From Hydrangea macrophylla (lineage: Eukaryota; Streptophyta; Magnoliopsida; Cornales; Hydrangeaceae): 64,000 nt of DNA. The translations under genes were made by a program, and so were the position numbers. This document shows positions 22,960-34,212 of the stretch, piece by piece. The stretch covers positions 78,807,045-78,871,044 of the forward strand of contig CM066985.1 in assembly GCA_033977485.1 (NCBI GenBank). The letters run 5' to 3'. The notes under the pieces are model-generated. The model was not told the DNA's origin. It saw only the letters and a list, made by a program, of their open reading frames with translations, and did not search any database. The stretch's first letter is position 1, and every line of letters starts with the position of its first letter.

Positions 22960-25484
22960 TGTCACACCCCAACCCACCTCGTGCAGATTAGGACACGTGT
23001 AACAATGCTACAAGAGTCTAAGTACATTAATTTGCAAAGAAACATGTGAATTACTAAGAATCGCATGTGTTTAGCAACATTAAACAACTCTATTGTTACA
23101 AAATAGCCCCAAGGGTAAAATGGTAATTAATAAGGTATAGAAAATTTTATACCAAAAGATAGGTCTTTGAGTCCCAGTTCCAACGCAAAAAAAACGGCGT
23201 GCAAATCCGAGTTTTCTAGAGTGAGTTACGTCCGTTTTCGTAAAAGTCGACAGTGCTGAATCTGGACCAGCAGATCGATCCACCCAAAATCGAATCGATC
23301 TGATTTTGACAGAATGACCTCTCTGGCTCCTCCAGATGCTCCAGATCGATCCGCTCAAGGCCTGGATCGATCCGGTTTCAGCAAAAGCCAAATTTTAGTA
23401 GAAAACCCCTGTTTTTAAAGTCCCAAACTTCACCAATACCACATTAAACCTCATGAAACTTTAAAGAACCAATTACAAACACATGGAAATATTTCCAAAC
23501 ATAAATTTAAGCTTCTCCAACATTTAAAACAAACATGATCAAGATCTCCCTTGAATCAAACAAGTTCCTCTCCAACCAAATTCCTTTTATGAACTTGCTA
23601 AGAAGTGATTTAAAACCAAATCAATCCTTCTCCAAACTTTACAAAACCTTGAGAAACATATCTAATACTTTTGTAAGTTTCCTTTTTCATTCAAAACCAA
23701 ATGTTACAACTTCAAATGAGTTAAGCAAATAATCAAAGCCAAGTTAACTCCAAAAAAAAACTATTTACACAACTTTTCCGGATACGATTACAACCATTCC
23801 AAACATTTAGTTACAAAGCAGAACGTACCCAAAAGCTACCACATACGTATCCGGACTTGTCGGAATAACCAAAACATACAACTTACCCAATATTAACATT
23901 AACATAGAAAATTACATAAGTTCCTTCATGTTGACATTAAACACATGAGTCAAGGTTTCAATCCACAAGTTAGGGATCCCAAGCCACAAGTTACACTCCA
24001 ACACAAGTTTAAAACATATTTATAAGTTCTAATTCCCTCCCCCATTCCCGAGCGCTTCACCTTATCTCCGGGTATTGCTCCGTACCCGTGCTAGTTGTTA
24101 TTTACCACAACAGAAACAGAAAACGGTTTTCGTAAGCATTACGCTTAGTGAGTAATCTAAACATGGCTGAATTTTTAACATGTGCAATGCAACAATTAAT
24201 ACATAAACCATATTTATAATCGCCGAGTCACCAGTTCAATGATTCATTTAGACCCGAAGACCTCCCTTGGTCCCATGGCCACTTCTATTCCTTGGACTTC
24301 CGTATTTCTCAGATTCTTCCTCTTCACCACCCTTATTACTCCCAACGATGAATCATGTTCCCGGTGCTCATTGATTAGCACATAACCATATAAGCACATA
24401 GACATGTAGGCACATATAATTTCATAAAATCAACATGCAATTCACATTTTAACATCTCCATATCTTTAAACATGAATTATCAAAGCAATAAGAACATTCA
24501 CTTGGCTCCTAACCATAAATCATTAGCTCTAACATCATTGATGTCTTGAACATAGTTAAACACAACCATTCTTTAGTGTAGAAAACTCACCTTAGCAAGA
24601 TCTACTCAAAATCAAGCTAGAGAAGTGCTGAATTTACCAAATCCTAGCTCAATTTCTCATCCAAAGTGAATCCTACAAGATTTTGGTAAACGGCGTCTCA
24701 CCGATTAGTGTGTGCTACCAAAATCCGACAATTAAAACATAAATTAAAGGTATAAGAATGATAGTCTCAATTCCACGAGTCCGAAATTGGTCTCGGATCG
24801 TAAATCCGGCGAACGACGGCGATGGAACGATGGAAAAACGACGTCGGCGTCTCGTCTCAGTCTTCTCTCCCGAACTCTCTCTCTTGTTTTGTCTTAATTT
24901 CTATAATTTTTAGTTTGGAGAGTCTTCTCCTATTCACACACACATGCAATGCATGTTGTGTTGTCAAGCTCACATTTTTCCTTATTTTTCGTTTACACCC
25001 CCGGAATTTCTAAAGCTCCTATTATGAAATCCCCCAAACATTCCATTAACTACCCAATTATCTAATAAGTGTTTGTCTAAGTCCCGTATGGGTCCCACCG
25101 TGGGTCCTATATATTTTTTGAAGTTGCTATTGAACCTACCAATTATAAGTCTTTTTCAGTTATACCCTTATTTGGGTATCCAAACTAATACAAGTTGCTA
25201 ACACATGTATTATCATATAATATAAAAGCATTTAACCAAATATTCAAGTAATCACATAAATGCATTTAATCACGTATAATGCAAATATTTTTATTCTGGC
25301 CCTTCACTAGGTCCCACTTCCAAACCTGTCCCTCCTCACTGGGGACTTTTTCCAACTAGTGTCCTTTGTTGAACACTTTTCATCGGCGAGTCCAAGCCTC
25401 CCCTTATTCCGTAATATACACTAATTATATTAATTAATGCATATAACATGGTAATTAACCCATTCTCCGGGTACGGGTGTTACA
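22960..25484 (-). mobile_element. Chromovirus-like LTR (TSD CTAGT/CTTGT)
   Basis: On the minus strand it starts TGTAACACCCGTACCC and ends GGGGTGTGACA. The flanks CTAGT (22955-22959) and CTTGT (25485-25489) are a target duplication with one change. It is about 2.5 kb and resembles 46103-48440 (same orientation) and the start of 63479 (opposite orientation). No PBS or coding domain is present, so it is a solo LTR. Frames across it are not conserved as protein. Confidence 0.8.
23272..23374 (-). promoter_or_regulatory. GATCGATC palindrome cluster
   Basis: Four copies of GATCGATC or a one-base variant occur as two pairs (23273/23294 and 23344/23365), with about 21 bases within a pair. The same paired layout is at 46398-46496, though the linkers differ. 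Confidence 0.55.
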
Positions 25485-25615
25485 CTTGTTTTATAAAACA
25501 CCATTATGGTATTCATCCATGGAGCTTGAAGCTTGAAAATGGTGATTTTTCAAACTTAACCAAAATCGATTTTGATAGATAAAAATGAAATATTACAGTC
25601 CCTAGAGGTTGTATT

Positions 25616-26245
25616 TGATGATGCCTAGAATTGGTAAGAAGGGTTTAGAGAGAGAATGTAAGACAAGAACAATTTGTATGTGGTTCGGTCCCGTTAACGA
25701 GGTGACCTACGTCCACGGTTCCATCTGTGCGCTCTCACTAGCAGATCACCGGCGGGCCTGGTGAGCCAACAAAGATGGGTGACACTACCAGTAATACCCG
25801 CCGGGTATATGCGTATTGATGGTGAGTTCTCTGTTAAATGCTTGTAAGCTAGAGAATAATTTGCGTATCAGATTGGAGATCCCTCTTGACAGGGTAGGTG
25901 GGCTCTTTTATAGATGCAAGAGTCCACCCTTACACGGTAAGTTCACAGGATTAGGAAATCTAATCTAATTACACTTAATTGGCGTAATTTGGGAAAAGTT
26001 TTCTATGTGGTTTAGGAAACTGCCACATTCCCTTTCGCAGACTTATAGATAGTTTAGGAAACTGCTGGATAGGTCGGGATCGCGAGATGCCGCGATCATC
26101 ATGCCCGGCCCGTTGATACGAACCGCGTGGTTTGAATGAACACCTCGGGAATGCTTGGCCCCACGGTGGGTGCCCTTACCGGAATAACTGGCACCTCTTG
26201 GTGATGTGGCGCTGTCTTCACGGCTAGATTATTTTGGACATATCA
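25616..26245 (-). repeat. 3' LTR of the Tat element
   Basis: 630 bp, minus-strand start TGATATGTCC at 26245 and end GGCATCATCA at 25616. It pairs with 35847-36476 without visible indels. It contains a dyad-rich segment (CACCGGCGGGCCTGGTGAGC) near 25747. Confidence 0.92.
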
Positions 26246-26260
26246 GCTGTCCCCCATTTT
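26246..26260 (-). other. Polypurine tract
   Basis: Minus strand AAAATGGGGGACAGC abuts the 3' LTR, the position where plus-strand DNA synthesis is primed. Confidence 0.75.
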
Positions 26261-26640
26261 CGGAACTAACTAGATGCGTCATCGAGTAAGGATTCAAAAA
26301 TCAGTAGCTTCTTGGAAACCGTCTGGATGTCTTCCGGGAGTACTACTCGGGATGGGGCCCACAGTCCAGACCACCCGGTGCCATAACCGACCGCTACAGG
26401 TAGGAGCTCGGGTGTGGGTATTGCCACGTGTTAGGGAGTAATTGGCCTGGTTAGGGTCTAGCGGAGTTGGTTCGGATGTAACCGACCAGTTGCGTGGTAA
26501 TCGGACTATCACGTCGCGCATTTAATGCACGCGTATTTCGAGGCGACCTTTCACATGCCCGAGGTGATAGCTGTTTGACAATTTTTGGCGAGAAAGATCC
26601 TGAGCCGTTGGATCTGATTGATCTGGACCGTCCGCTACTT

Positions 26641-26649
26641 CTATATAAG
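26641..26649 (+). promoter_or_regulatory. TATA box of the antisense gene
   Basis: CTATATAAG lies inside the element, about 400 bases from the 3' LTR and about 450 bases ahead of the first antisense ATG. GC-rich sequence with CCGTTGGAT and GACCGTCCGC precedes it. Downstream GTAAGTCC (26764) and a pyrimidine tract suggest a leader intron. This would give the antisense gene a promoter separate from the LTR. Confidence 0.55.
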
Positions 26650-27089
26650 AAACACTTGCTCGTTTCTTCAGTTCCTACTGTCAACTGAGAGAATTCCTGA
26701 GCGGTTTGAGAGCATACAAGACTCTCGAGCAAGATTCCCAAGTCCTTTTCTGCGCTAAATTTTGTAAGTCCTTCCTTTCTGTCTTCAGTTCTTCATTCTC
26801 TTCTTCTTTTCTGAACAAAGCTGGAGCCAGCGAACCCACTTGGGTTAGAGCGAGCTTGGGACTTCTTTTTTTTTTTTGGTTTAGTCACTTCTTTCAATTC
26901 GGGGGCACACTAGAGTAGTTTGACCGAGCGGGGGTTCCCGAGAGAATCTTGAGAGAGTGTTGTCTTTCTTCTCGAGTCTTGTACAACCTGCCCTTTAGGT
27001 TGTTAGATCTACCTCCTCTGTACGTCAGGCTAGGAGTTCTTGACCCATTCCTAGGTCGTCTGCCCTTTAGGTCTTCCACAGACATAGTC

Positions 27090-29197
27090 ATGTGTCATTC
27101 AAATTTCAATTCGTCGTCCCGGTCAGAAGATGAACAATTGTGGTCGGGGTTTATGAGTACAAGCCCAGATCCTACCTCATCGGCCCCCTCTGACCAGCAT
27201 AGTGACGGGGGAATACCCGGTCGAGTGTCTCACGAGGAAACACACCGGGGTTCTCCCGTAGCCTCAACGTTTGGGGGGTCAGGCGATTAAGGGTTTGTAC
27301 CATACAGTCCCGGGGTCGTCTTCGCTTATGATCCATAGTCAGTATCCTACGAGGCCCCAACTTGGACCGGATCAGGGATAGGTACGAGCTTCCCGGCCCC
27401 TTTTCTATTGTCGTACACGATGGCAGAGCTCACTTCCACGAGTCGGGCTTCGTCACTTTGTACGAGGATGCTTTTATGGTGGGCCTTCGCCTGCCTATCC
27501 ACCCAATTGCCCGGGACGCGCTCATCTACCTCAGGATCTCTCCCGAGCAGCTCGCGCCGAACGGGTGGCGATATCTAATGGGGTGCATATCCTTGTGGCC
27601 CCAAGTCCTCGGGTATGAGCTCACACTGCAGGAGTTCTTCTGGACTCACCGGCCTTTCCAGGTTCATGGAGAGTCCGGTTTCTTCTCGCTCGGGGCTAGG
27701 CATGGGCGGAAGATAATTGTTAACTGCCCGAGCAATAATAAGGGAAGGAAGAAGAAATTCTTCCAAGTGTCCACTCTAGGGCTGTGTGAGAAGGCGCCAG
27801 GTATTCAGCTGAGGACCTCCTGGGCGGGGAAGCTGAGGAGTAAGCCCATGCACTCTTTCTTTCTTGCTTAGTCTCTTTACTTTGCTTTAACTAACCCATT
27901 GGTGCGCTTGTCTTGCAGTGGGATCAGTTGACTCGCCCAGTCTTCCGGACGAGCTGCAAGCGAGGATCCTGTCTTTGTTAGATGACCCAACCGACATTAA
28001 TAAGGTGTTGACCTGGTCGGGGAGCCCGAAGATACCTTACAAGCCCCAGGGCTTCACAGCTCCTATTCTCCCGGCGATTATTCCTGGTAAATACACTTTC
28101 TTGACCGTCCGGTTATTTTTCATTTGGTACTTTGCTAAACTGACATGCTCTCTGGTTTTGCAGAAATGGCCCCCAAGAACCGGCGGCTCTGAAGGATAAA
28201 GAGGTGGCCTTGATGGCCCGGGCTGGCCAGAAAAGAAAGAAGCCGAATCCCGTCGAGGGCTAGCCCCTGGAGAGGATTTCCCGGGGGATCTCCATCCGAG
28301 CTGAGAAGGAAGCCGCCGCTACTTCTACGCTAGTTGTAACAGTTGCTGCTCCACCACCACCTCCTCCTGCTGCCAAACCGTCCGGGGTCTCCTTGTCGAG
28401 CATGGAGGAAACTGCTCGCGTGGGCCCCTCCTCCAGGCCCGAGGTTGAGACAGCGGACGACGTCCGCGGAACGGTGCGGCCCGGGCTATTGCAGAGCCAG
28501 ATCGACAAGTGCACTCTGCTAAGCCCCGAGGCCATCATCGGTTGGCTATACAACATCACCCACATGGTAAGTCTCTTTGCAACATGAACCTTAGCTTTTC
28601 TTCCTTGCATGTACCGATATTTTCTTGTTTTTGCAGATTGGTTGTATTGCGGCCGAGGCTGAGACCACCCTTCCCGGTGTTGCTGAGAGGTTGGCCGCTG
28701 TTGAGGCTGACCTTTTCGTTGAGAGGGCTGCCCGAGAGTCCGCGGAGTTTGCCCTCACCGTGGAAGAAGAAAAATTCCGGGGAACCGCCCTGGAGCTCGG
28801 GGAGGTCCGTGACACTTTATCAACTGAGCAGCCCGCCCGGAAGGTTGCTAAGGCCAAGGCTGCAGCCGCGGAGGTCGGGAGGATCGCCGCCGAGTAGGTT
28901 GCAGAGACTAAAGCTGCAGCTGCGGAGGCCGGGAGGATCTCTACTGAGAAGGACCTTGCAGCTATGACGGCCACGCTCTCGGAGCTCACTGCAAGTCGAG
29001 AGACTGAAGCCAAAGAAACTGGGGAGGAATTTGAGGCTAGGTTCCTCACGGGCTACGCAAATCTGACGAAGCGGGTGGCTACTGACCATTCTGACTGGGA
29101 CCTGTCCGGTTATTCTTGGGCAGAGTCCAGTTATTGGAAGGAAGGCCAGGCTGACTCCGAGGTCGCCGCTGAAGCTGCACCGGCCGAGAACCCTTAA
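27090..29197 (+). pseudogene. Antisense gene of the Tat element, gypsy-type transposase-like family, spliced
   Basis: The plus strand, opposite to gag-pol, carries a multi-exon frame. An N-terminal Ser-rich part (27090-27290) is followed after stops by a domain at 27362-27780 (LYEDAFMVGLRLPIHP, then QLAPNGWRYLMGCISLW and LTLQEFFWTHRPF) that I recognise as the putative gypsy-type transposase-like domain (PF04195 type). Three GT-AG introns of 71-79 bases fit: 27840-27918, 28087-28163 and 28567-28637. The first and third join keep the frame (LRMGSVD and THMIGC). The last exon encodes an Ala/Glu-rich coiled coil to the stop at 29197. A stop after exon-3 PKNRRL, one at about 28262 and TAG at 28895 break it. 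Function is not known; antisense genes are reported for Tat elements. Confidence 0.8.
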
Positions 29198-29539
29198 GTT
29201 GATGAGCAGGCCACGGAGGAGGGAGAGATGGTGGTGGTAGATTAGTTTTTTTTTTTTTTTGTAGTTTTTTTTTCTTTCTGGGGAGGCTACTACAACTACC
29301 CCCCAGGCTTTGTACAGTTTTTATTTTAATTAATGAAAAGGCCCTCGAGGTCAAACTTTCCATTAACTGTTTTTTTCTGTACTGTGCCTGTTATAATTGC
29401 TAGTATCCGCTCAGTTTCAGGCCAACCTAACATCTGCCTTAGCAAATGTTTTAGGACCGTAACCAGCAGAACACCTAGTCTTTCTGACCTATTTAAAAGG
29501 TAACCGCCCAGTCTACCGTAGGAACTTGTCCTGTTTAGC

Positions 29540-30125
29540 GTCCGGGATCGCCCGGTGTATTATAGGAATACCCTGTATTACCGTCCGGGATGTCCCAGCG
29601 TATCATAGGTGTATCCTGTTTTACCGTCCGGGATATTATCTCTGATCACTGTAAGTACTTAGGAATTTTGCCAAGTTCTATTAGTGACCAGTGTGATTTC
29701 CTATTTTCGCCTAATATTCCCCTGCCCCCCAAACATTTTGCTAAGGCGGGAGTGTGGGAGTTAGTAGCCGTAGGAAACCGACCTGGAACATGGGTGGTTG
29801 CAGGGTCCTTTGGAGCTTGTCATCGTCGGCCACCTAGGGGTTTGTTCCCATCGTCAGTTGGACCTAGGCGAAGCCTTATGAAATTTCCTATTTAGGTCTA
29901 GTATCCTCTTGCCTCCCGAGCGTCCTGTGAAGGCGGGGGCGTGTTGAGGAGCGACTATAGGAAACCGACCTGGAATATGGGTGGTTGCAGGGTCATTTTA
30001 TGCCTGGGTTCGGAGCCCGAGGTCTTCTTAGTGCCTGGGTTCGGAGCCCGAGGTCTTTTAGGTACCTGGGTTCGGAGCTCGAGGTCTTTTAGGTGCCTGG
30101 GTTCAGAGCCCGAGGACTTTTCTGC
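29540..30125. repeat. Tandem repeats between the convergent Tat genes
   Basis: Three families are stacked. CCGTCCGGGAT recurs at 29538, 29581 and 29623. A ~180 base unit containing GGAAACCGACCTGGAA and GGGTGGTTGCAGGGTC lies at 29720-29820 and 29900-30000. Four units of about 31 bases with CCTGGGTTCGGAGCCCGAGG occupy 30003-30125. None is coding. Confidence 0.75.
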
Positions 30126-30239
30126 ATTGCACGGTGTACCGACAGGACTAATTTTTCAAAATAAACTTTCCAATTTTATTAAAAACCAAAAATTGATTGC
30201 TACTGCTCAATCAGAGCTACAAAAAGAAATATCTACCAG

Positions 30240-31549
30240 TACTAAATTCCTGTGGCTCCATGCTACTGATAATACTTGCAGAGGTGTTGCACATTCCAAG
30301 GATAAGAGAGATCATGCCCATCCATACTCTGTAGCCAGTAGGTTCCCGGTCGGTTGACCCGGGTTACTTTGTACGGGCCTTCCTAGTTTGGTCCCAATTT
30401 CCCATGGCTCGGGATTCGAATAGACTGGTTAACTGCCTTGAGGACGAGGTCTCCGACTTGAAAACTGCGATGCTTCACCTTGCTGTTGTAGTATCGGGAA
30501 ACTCGTTATTTATAGGCTGCCACCTTCAGATAGGCTTGGTCTCTCTTTTCCTCTACCAGATCTAGTTCTGACCGGAGGGCTTCTTCGTTGTCCGGAGCAC
30601 TGAAGTTAGCCACCCTATATGTAGGCAACCCGAACTCTGTGGGGACCACCGCTTTAAATTCGTAGGTTAAAGAGAATGGTGTCTCGCATGTTGCTACTCG
30701 GGGTATTGTGTGATAGGCCCACAGGAGGGTCAATAGTTCTTCAGCCTACAGCCCTTTGGCGCCTTCAAGCCTTATCTTGATTGACTGCAAGATTGTTCGG
30801 TTAGTTACCTCAGCTTGACCATTGGCTTATGGATGCTCGGGGGAGGAGTAATGATTCAGTATCCCGTAGCCCAAGCAGAATTGCCTGAATATAGGGGTGT
30901 CAAACTGCCTGCCGTTGTCGCTGACCAGGACCCGGGGAATACCGAACCTACTAAGAATATTCTTTTCCACAAAGCTCTCCATTTTCTGCTCGGTTATCGT
31001 CGCCAAGGGCTCGGCCTCTGCCCATTTGGTGAAGTAGTCAGCAGCTATCACTGCAAACTTGACCTGTCCTTTTCCTATTGGCAGGGGACCGACAATGTCA
31101 ATGCCCCACTGGGCGAGTGGCCAGGGGCTGTGGATTGGTGTCTGGAGTTCTCCCGATCGATTGATCATGGGAGAGTATCGTTGACACTTGTCGCATCTTT
31201 TGACGTACTCTTGGGAATCCCAGGCCATGGTTGGCTAGTAGTAACCTTGTAGTAGGGCCTTTTTGGAGAGTGCCCGACCTCCGATGTGGTTCCTGCACAC
31301 TCCTTCGTGGATCTCAAACAGTATCGCTTGGACTTGCGCAGGATGGACACAACGGAGGTACGGGATGGTGAATCCCCTCTTGCAGAGAATGCCGTCAACA
31401 AGATGATATCGGGCCGCCCGGTACTTGACCCGGTGGGCTTCTTCTTTATCATCTGGTAGCATCCCTGTTGTCAAGAATGTCACGAGCGGGTCCATCCAGC
31501 TGGGTCCCTGGGTGACCGGGTCTACCTCCATGCCTTCTGAGTTGATCAC
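30240..31549 (-). pseudogene. Tat integrase
   Basis: The zinc-binding segment appears first (CVHPAQVQAILFEIHEGVCR, NHIGGR, then CDKCQRYSP). The core has WGIDIVGPLP for the first Asp, VLVSDNGRQFD for the second, and after a stop GQAEVTNRTI for the Glu, so the DDE set is present. ETPFSLTYEF and a C-terminal KVKHRSFQVGDLVL segment follow to about 30240. Two in-frame stops (near 30825 and 30747) and one or two shifts break it. The enzyme would make the 5-base staggered cuts seen as GTATT. It runs towards the antisense gene, so transcripts converge near 29200-30240. Confidence 0.9.
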
Positions 31550-31645
31550 ACTTGGCTCGGGTAGATATTATATCCGTATCCCGGGCAAGTCTGACTCAGA
31601 AGACTAGGCGAGGCGAGCCAACCGTTCGGCCCTGGTATTTTCTTC

Positions 31646-33357
31646 TCAAGGTATCTGCGTGATGGAGAATCCTCGGAGCTTCTTGGAAACCGCTCGGACA
31701 AGGACCAGGTAGGCTACCATATTGTCTTCCCGCGCTTCGTACTCTTGGTTAACCTGGTTGACCACGAGCTGGGAGTCGCTGTATCCCTGGACCTGTTGTG
31801 CACTCATAGAAAGGGCCAACTGCAGTCCGACCAGTAGGGCTTCATATTCGGCCTCGTTGTTGGAGGCGCAGAACCCGAATCTCGATGCATATTCAAGTTG
31901 GATGCCGTCAGGGGTAGTTAAGATGATTCCTGCCCCATTGCCTTGTTGATTGGATGAACCGTCCACGTGCAGTACCCAGGTGGGGATACTAGAGTATACC
32001 CCGGGTGGTAAGGCCGGTGGCTCAGACTCTTCAACCGGGTCATCTGGATACGTGAACTCGACCAAAAAATCAGCAACGGCTTGTCCCTTGATGGCTGTCC
32101 GGGGTCGGTAGATCACTTCAAACTCTTCCAACTCCAAGGCCCACTTGACGAGCCTCCTGGATGTGTCTGGACGACTACAGATTCTGCGGAGAGGTTGATC
32201 TATGAGGACCACAATGGCATGGACATGAAAGTAAGGGCGGAGCCTTCGGGCCGAGGTGATAAGGGCGAACGCCAGTTTTTCGATGCGGGAGTATCTGCTC
32301 TCTGCGGCCTGTAACGCCCGGCTGGTGTAGTACACTGGAAACTGTATCCCGTGCTCTTCCCGAATAAGTGACGAGCTAACTGCGGATGGTGACATTGCCA
32401 AGTATAGAAATAATTCTTCCCCGGGCACGGGCGTTGAGAGTAGAGGAGGGGAAGCCAGGTACTTCTTGAGTTCTTGGAACGCTTCTTCACACTCTTCTAA
32501 CCACTGGAATGCCTTACGGAGGATTTTCAAGAATGGCAGGCACCGGTCAGTAGCTCGGGAGACAAATCTGTTCAATGCGGCCACCCGTCCGGCTAAGCTC
32601 TGAACCTCCTTTGTTGATTTGGGCGACCGCATGTTGATGATGGCTTTGATCTTTTCAGGGTTTGCCTCAATCCCCCGTCTGCTGACTAGGTGGCCTAGAA
32701 ATTTCCCAGACGAGACGTCGAAGGTGCATTTAGCCAGGTTCAACCTCATCCTGAATTTTCTCAAAATGCTGAAGGCCCCGGCTAGATGCTCAAGGTGGTC
32801 GGGCTCGTCCCGGCTCTTGACCAGCAGATCATCCACATATACCTCCATAGACTTTCCAATGAGGTCTTTGAACATGTAGTTGACCAGGTGTTGGTAGGTG
32901 GCCCCGGCATTCTTGAGACCGAATAGCATAACCTTGTAGCAGCACGTGCCTTGGTCAGTAATGAACGCAGTCTTTTCTTCGTCCAAAGGTACATGCTGAT
33001 CTGGTTGTACCCCGAGTAAGCGTCCATGAATGAGATGAGTGAGTGACCTACCGTGAAGTCCACAAGGAGGTCTATCCTGGGTAGAGGATAGCAGTCCTTG
33101 GGGCAAGCTTTGTTAAGGTCGGTGAAATCCACACACATCCTCCACTTTCCACTGCTTTTCTTGACAAGGACCACATTGGCTAGCCAGTCAGGATAGTGGA
33201 CATGTCGTATGGAACGTGCTTTGAGGAGCTTCTCGACCTCTTCACTCACTGCCTTCTGTCTCTCGGGGGCCATGCCCCTCCTTTTTTGCTTCACCGGCCT
33301 GCAGTCTGGACTGACGTTGAGCCGATGGGACATTACCCGGGGGTCAATCCCGGGCAT
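31646..33357 (-). pseudogene. Tat reverse transcriptase and RNase H
   Basis: RT starts around 33357 with the entry segment (MSHRLNVSPDCRPVKQKRR), then KWRMCVDFTDLNKACPKD and FMDAYSGYNQI. A frameshift near 33010 moves the frame, which continues with FGLKNAGATYQ and the catalytic YVDDLLVKS. The connection domain follows (FLGHLVSRRGIEANPEKI). RNase H starts with VLHVDGSSNQQGNGAG and has EAEYEALLVGL and YSDSQLVVNQV, ending at 31646. Order and lengths are those of a normal gypsy pol. With one frameshift and an otherwise open 486-codon frame it is only lightly damaged. It would copy element RNA into cDNA. Confidence 0.92.
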
Positions 33358-33825
33358 ATCCTCGTGACTCCAAGCAAAAACGTCCTAGTTTTGCCTCAGG
33401 AACTGGGTCAGTTTTTCCTTCAGGCCGGGTTCCAGCAGGGTACCAATGCTGACCGTGCGGTCAGGGTACTCGGGATTCAGCGTCACACTTTTTGGTTCTT
33501 CCCTAGGACCTACCGCGTCGCTCTGGTCTCGGGGATTCATCTCTTGAACGTTTAATGTTTCTGTGATTGCCCCCCGATGTAACGAGCTGACGTAGTAACT
33601 CCGGGCGGTAGTCTGATCTCCACACAAGCATCTGGGTCCCTAAGGAGTCGGGAACTTCACTGTTAAGCTGTAGGTAGAGACGACTGCTCTGGCCTTATTG
33701 AGGGTCGGCCTGTTGAGGATGACATTGTAGGCCGACGGGGCTTCTACAATCACGAAATTGGTCAGCATGGAGGCCTGCTGAGGGTAGGTTCCCATGAGAA
33801 CTGGAAGCTCAATTATCCCGAGCGA

Positions 33826-34170
33826 TTATGTACTAGAGCCGTTGAATCCAACCAGGGGTGTAGCAACCGGCCGGATTCGATCCCTGGCAATCCCGAGTTG
33901 ATTGAATGCTGACGTGAACATAATGTCGGACAAGCTGCCTGTGTCCACTAGCACCCTCTTAACCATATAGTTGGCTATAGAAAGCTTCACCACTAGCGGG
34001 TCATCATGGGAGCAGTGGACGCCCTGTAGGTCGTCGAATGTGAATGTTAGAACATCAGTTGGGGAGGAGCCGGTGGATTGGACCTGCCAGACATCCGCTC
34101 GGGATGCCTGAGCATGCCTCTTCTCTGCCGACTGTGAATCACCTCTGCCTGACGTTCCTCTGGTGATCAC
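33826..34170 (-). pseudogene. Tat aspartic protease
   Basis: The frame contains VKRVLVDTGSLSDIMF, with the DTG catalytic triad of retroelement aspartic proteases, and ahead of it FTFDDLQGVHCSHDDPLVV. Downstream on the minus strand the frame is open to GFNGSST before a stop. The enzyme cuts the Gag-Pol precursor into working proteins. It lies between gag and RT as expected. The segment to 33360 keeps pol-like text (a linker) in changed frames. Confidence 0.85.
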
Positions 34171-34212
34171 GTGGATTTGGCCAAGTGGTGGTGGCTGATC
34201 GGGAGCTCGGGT

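Noticed and set aside
23080..23391. Minus-strand frame with a GTQRPIFWY-like segment also seen at 46275-46541
   Set aside because: The similarity comes from LTR homology. The frames shift relative to each other and run across the palindrome clusters.
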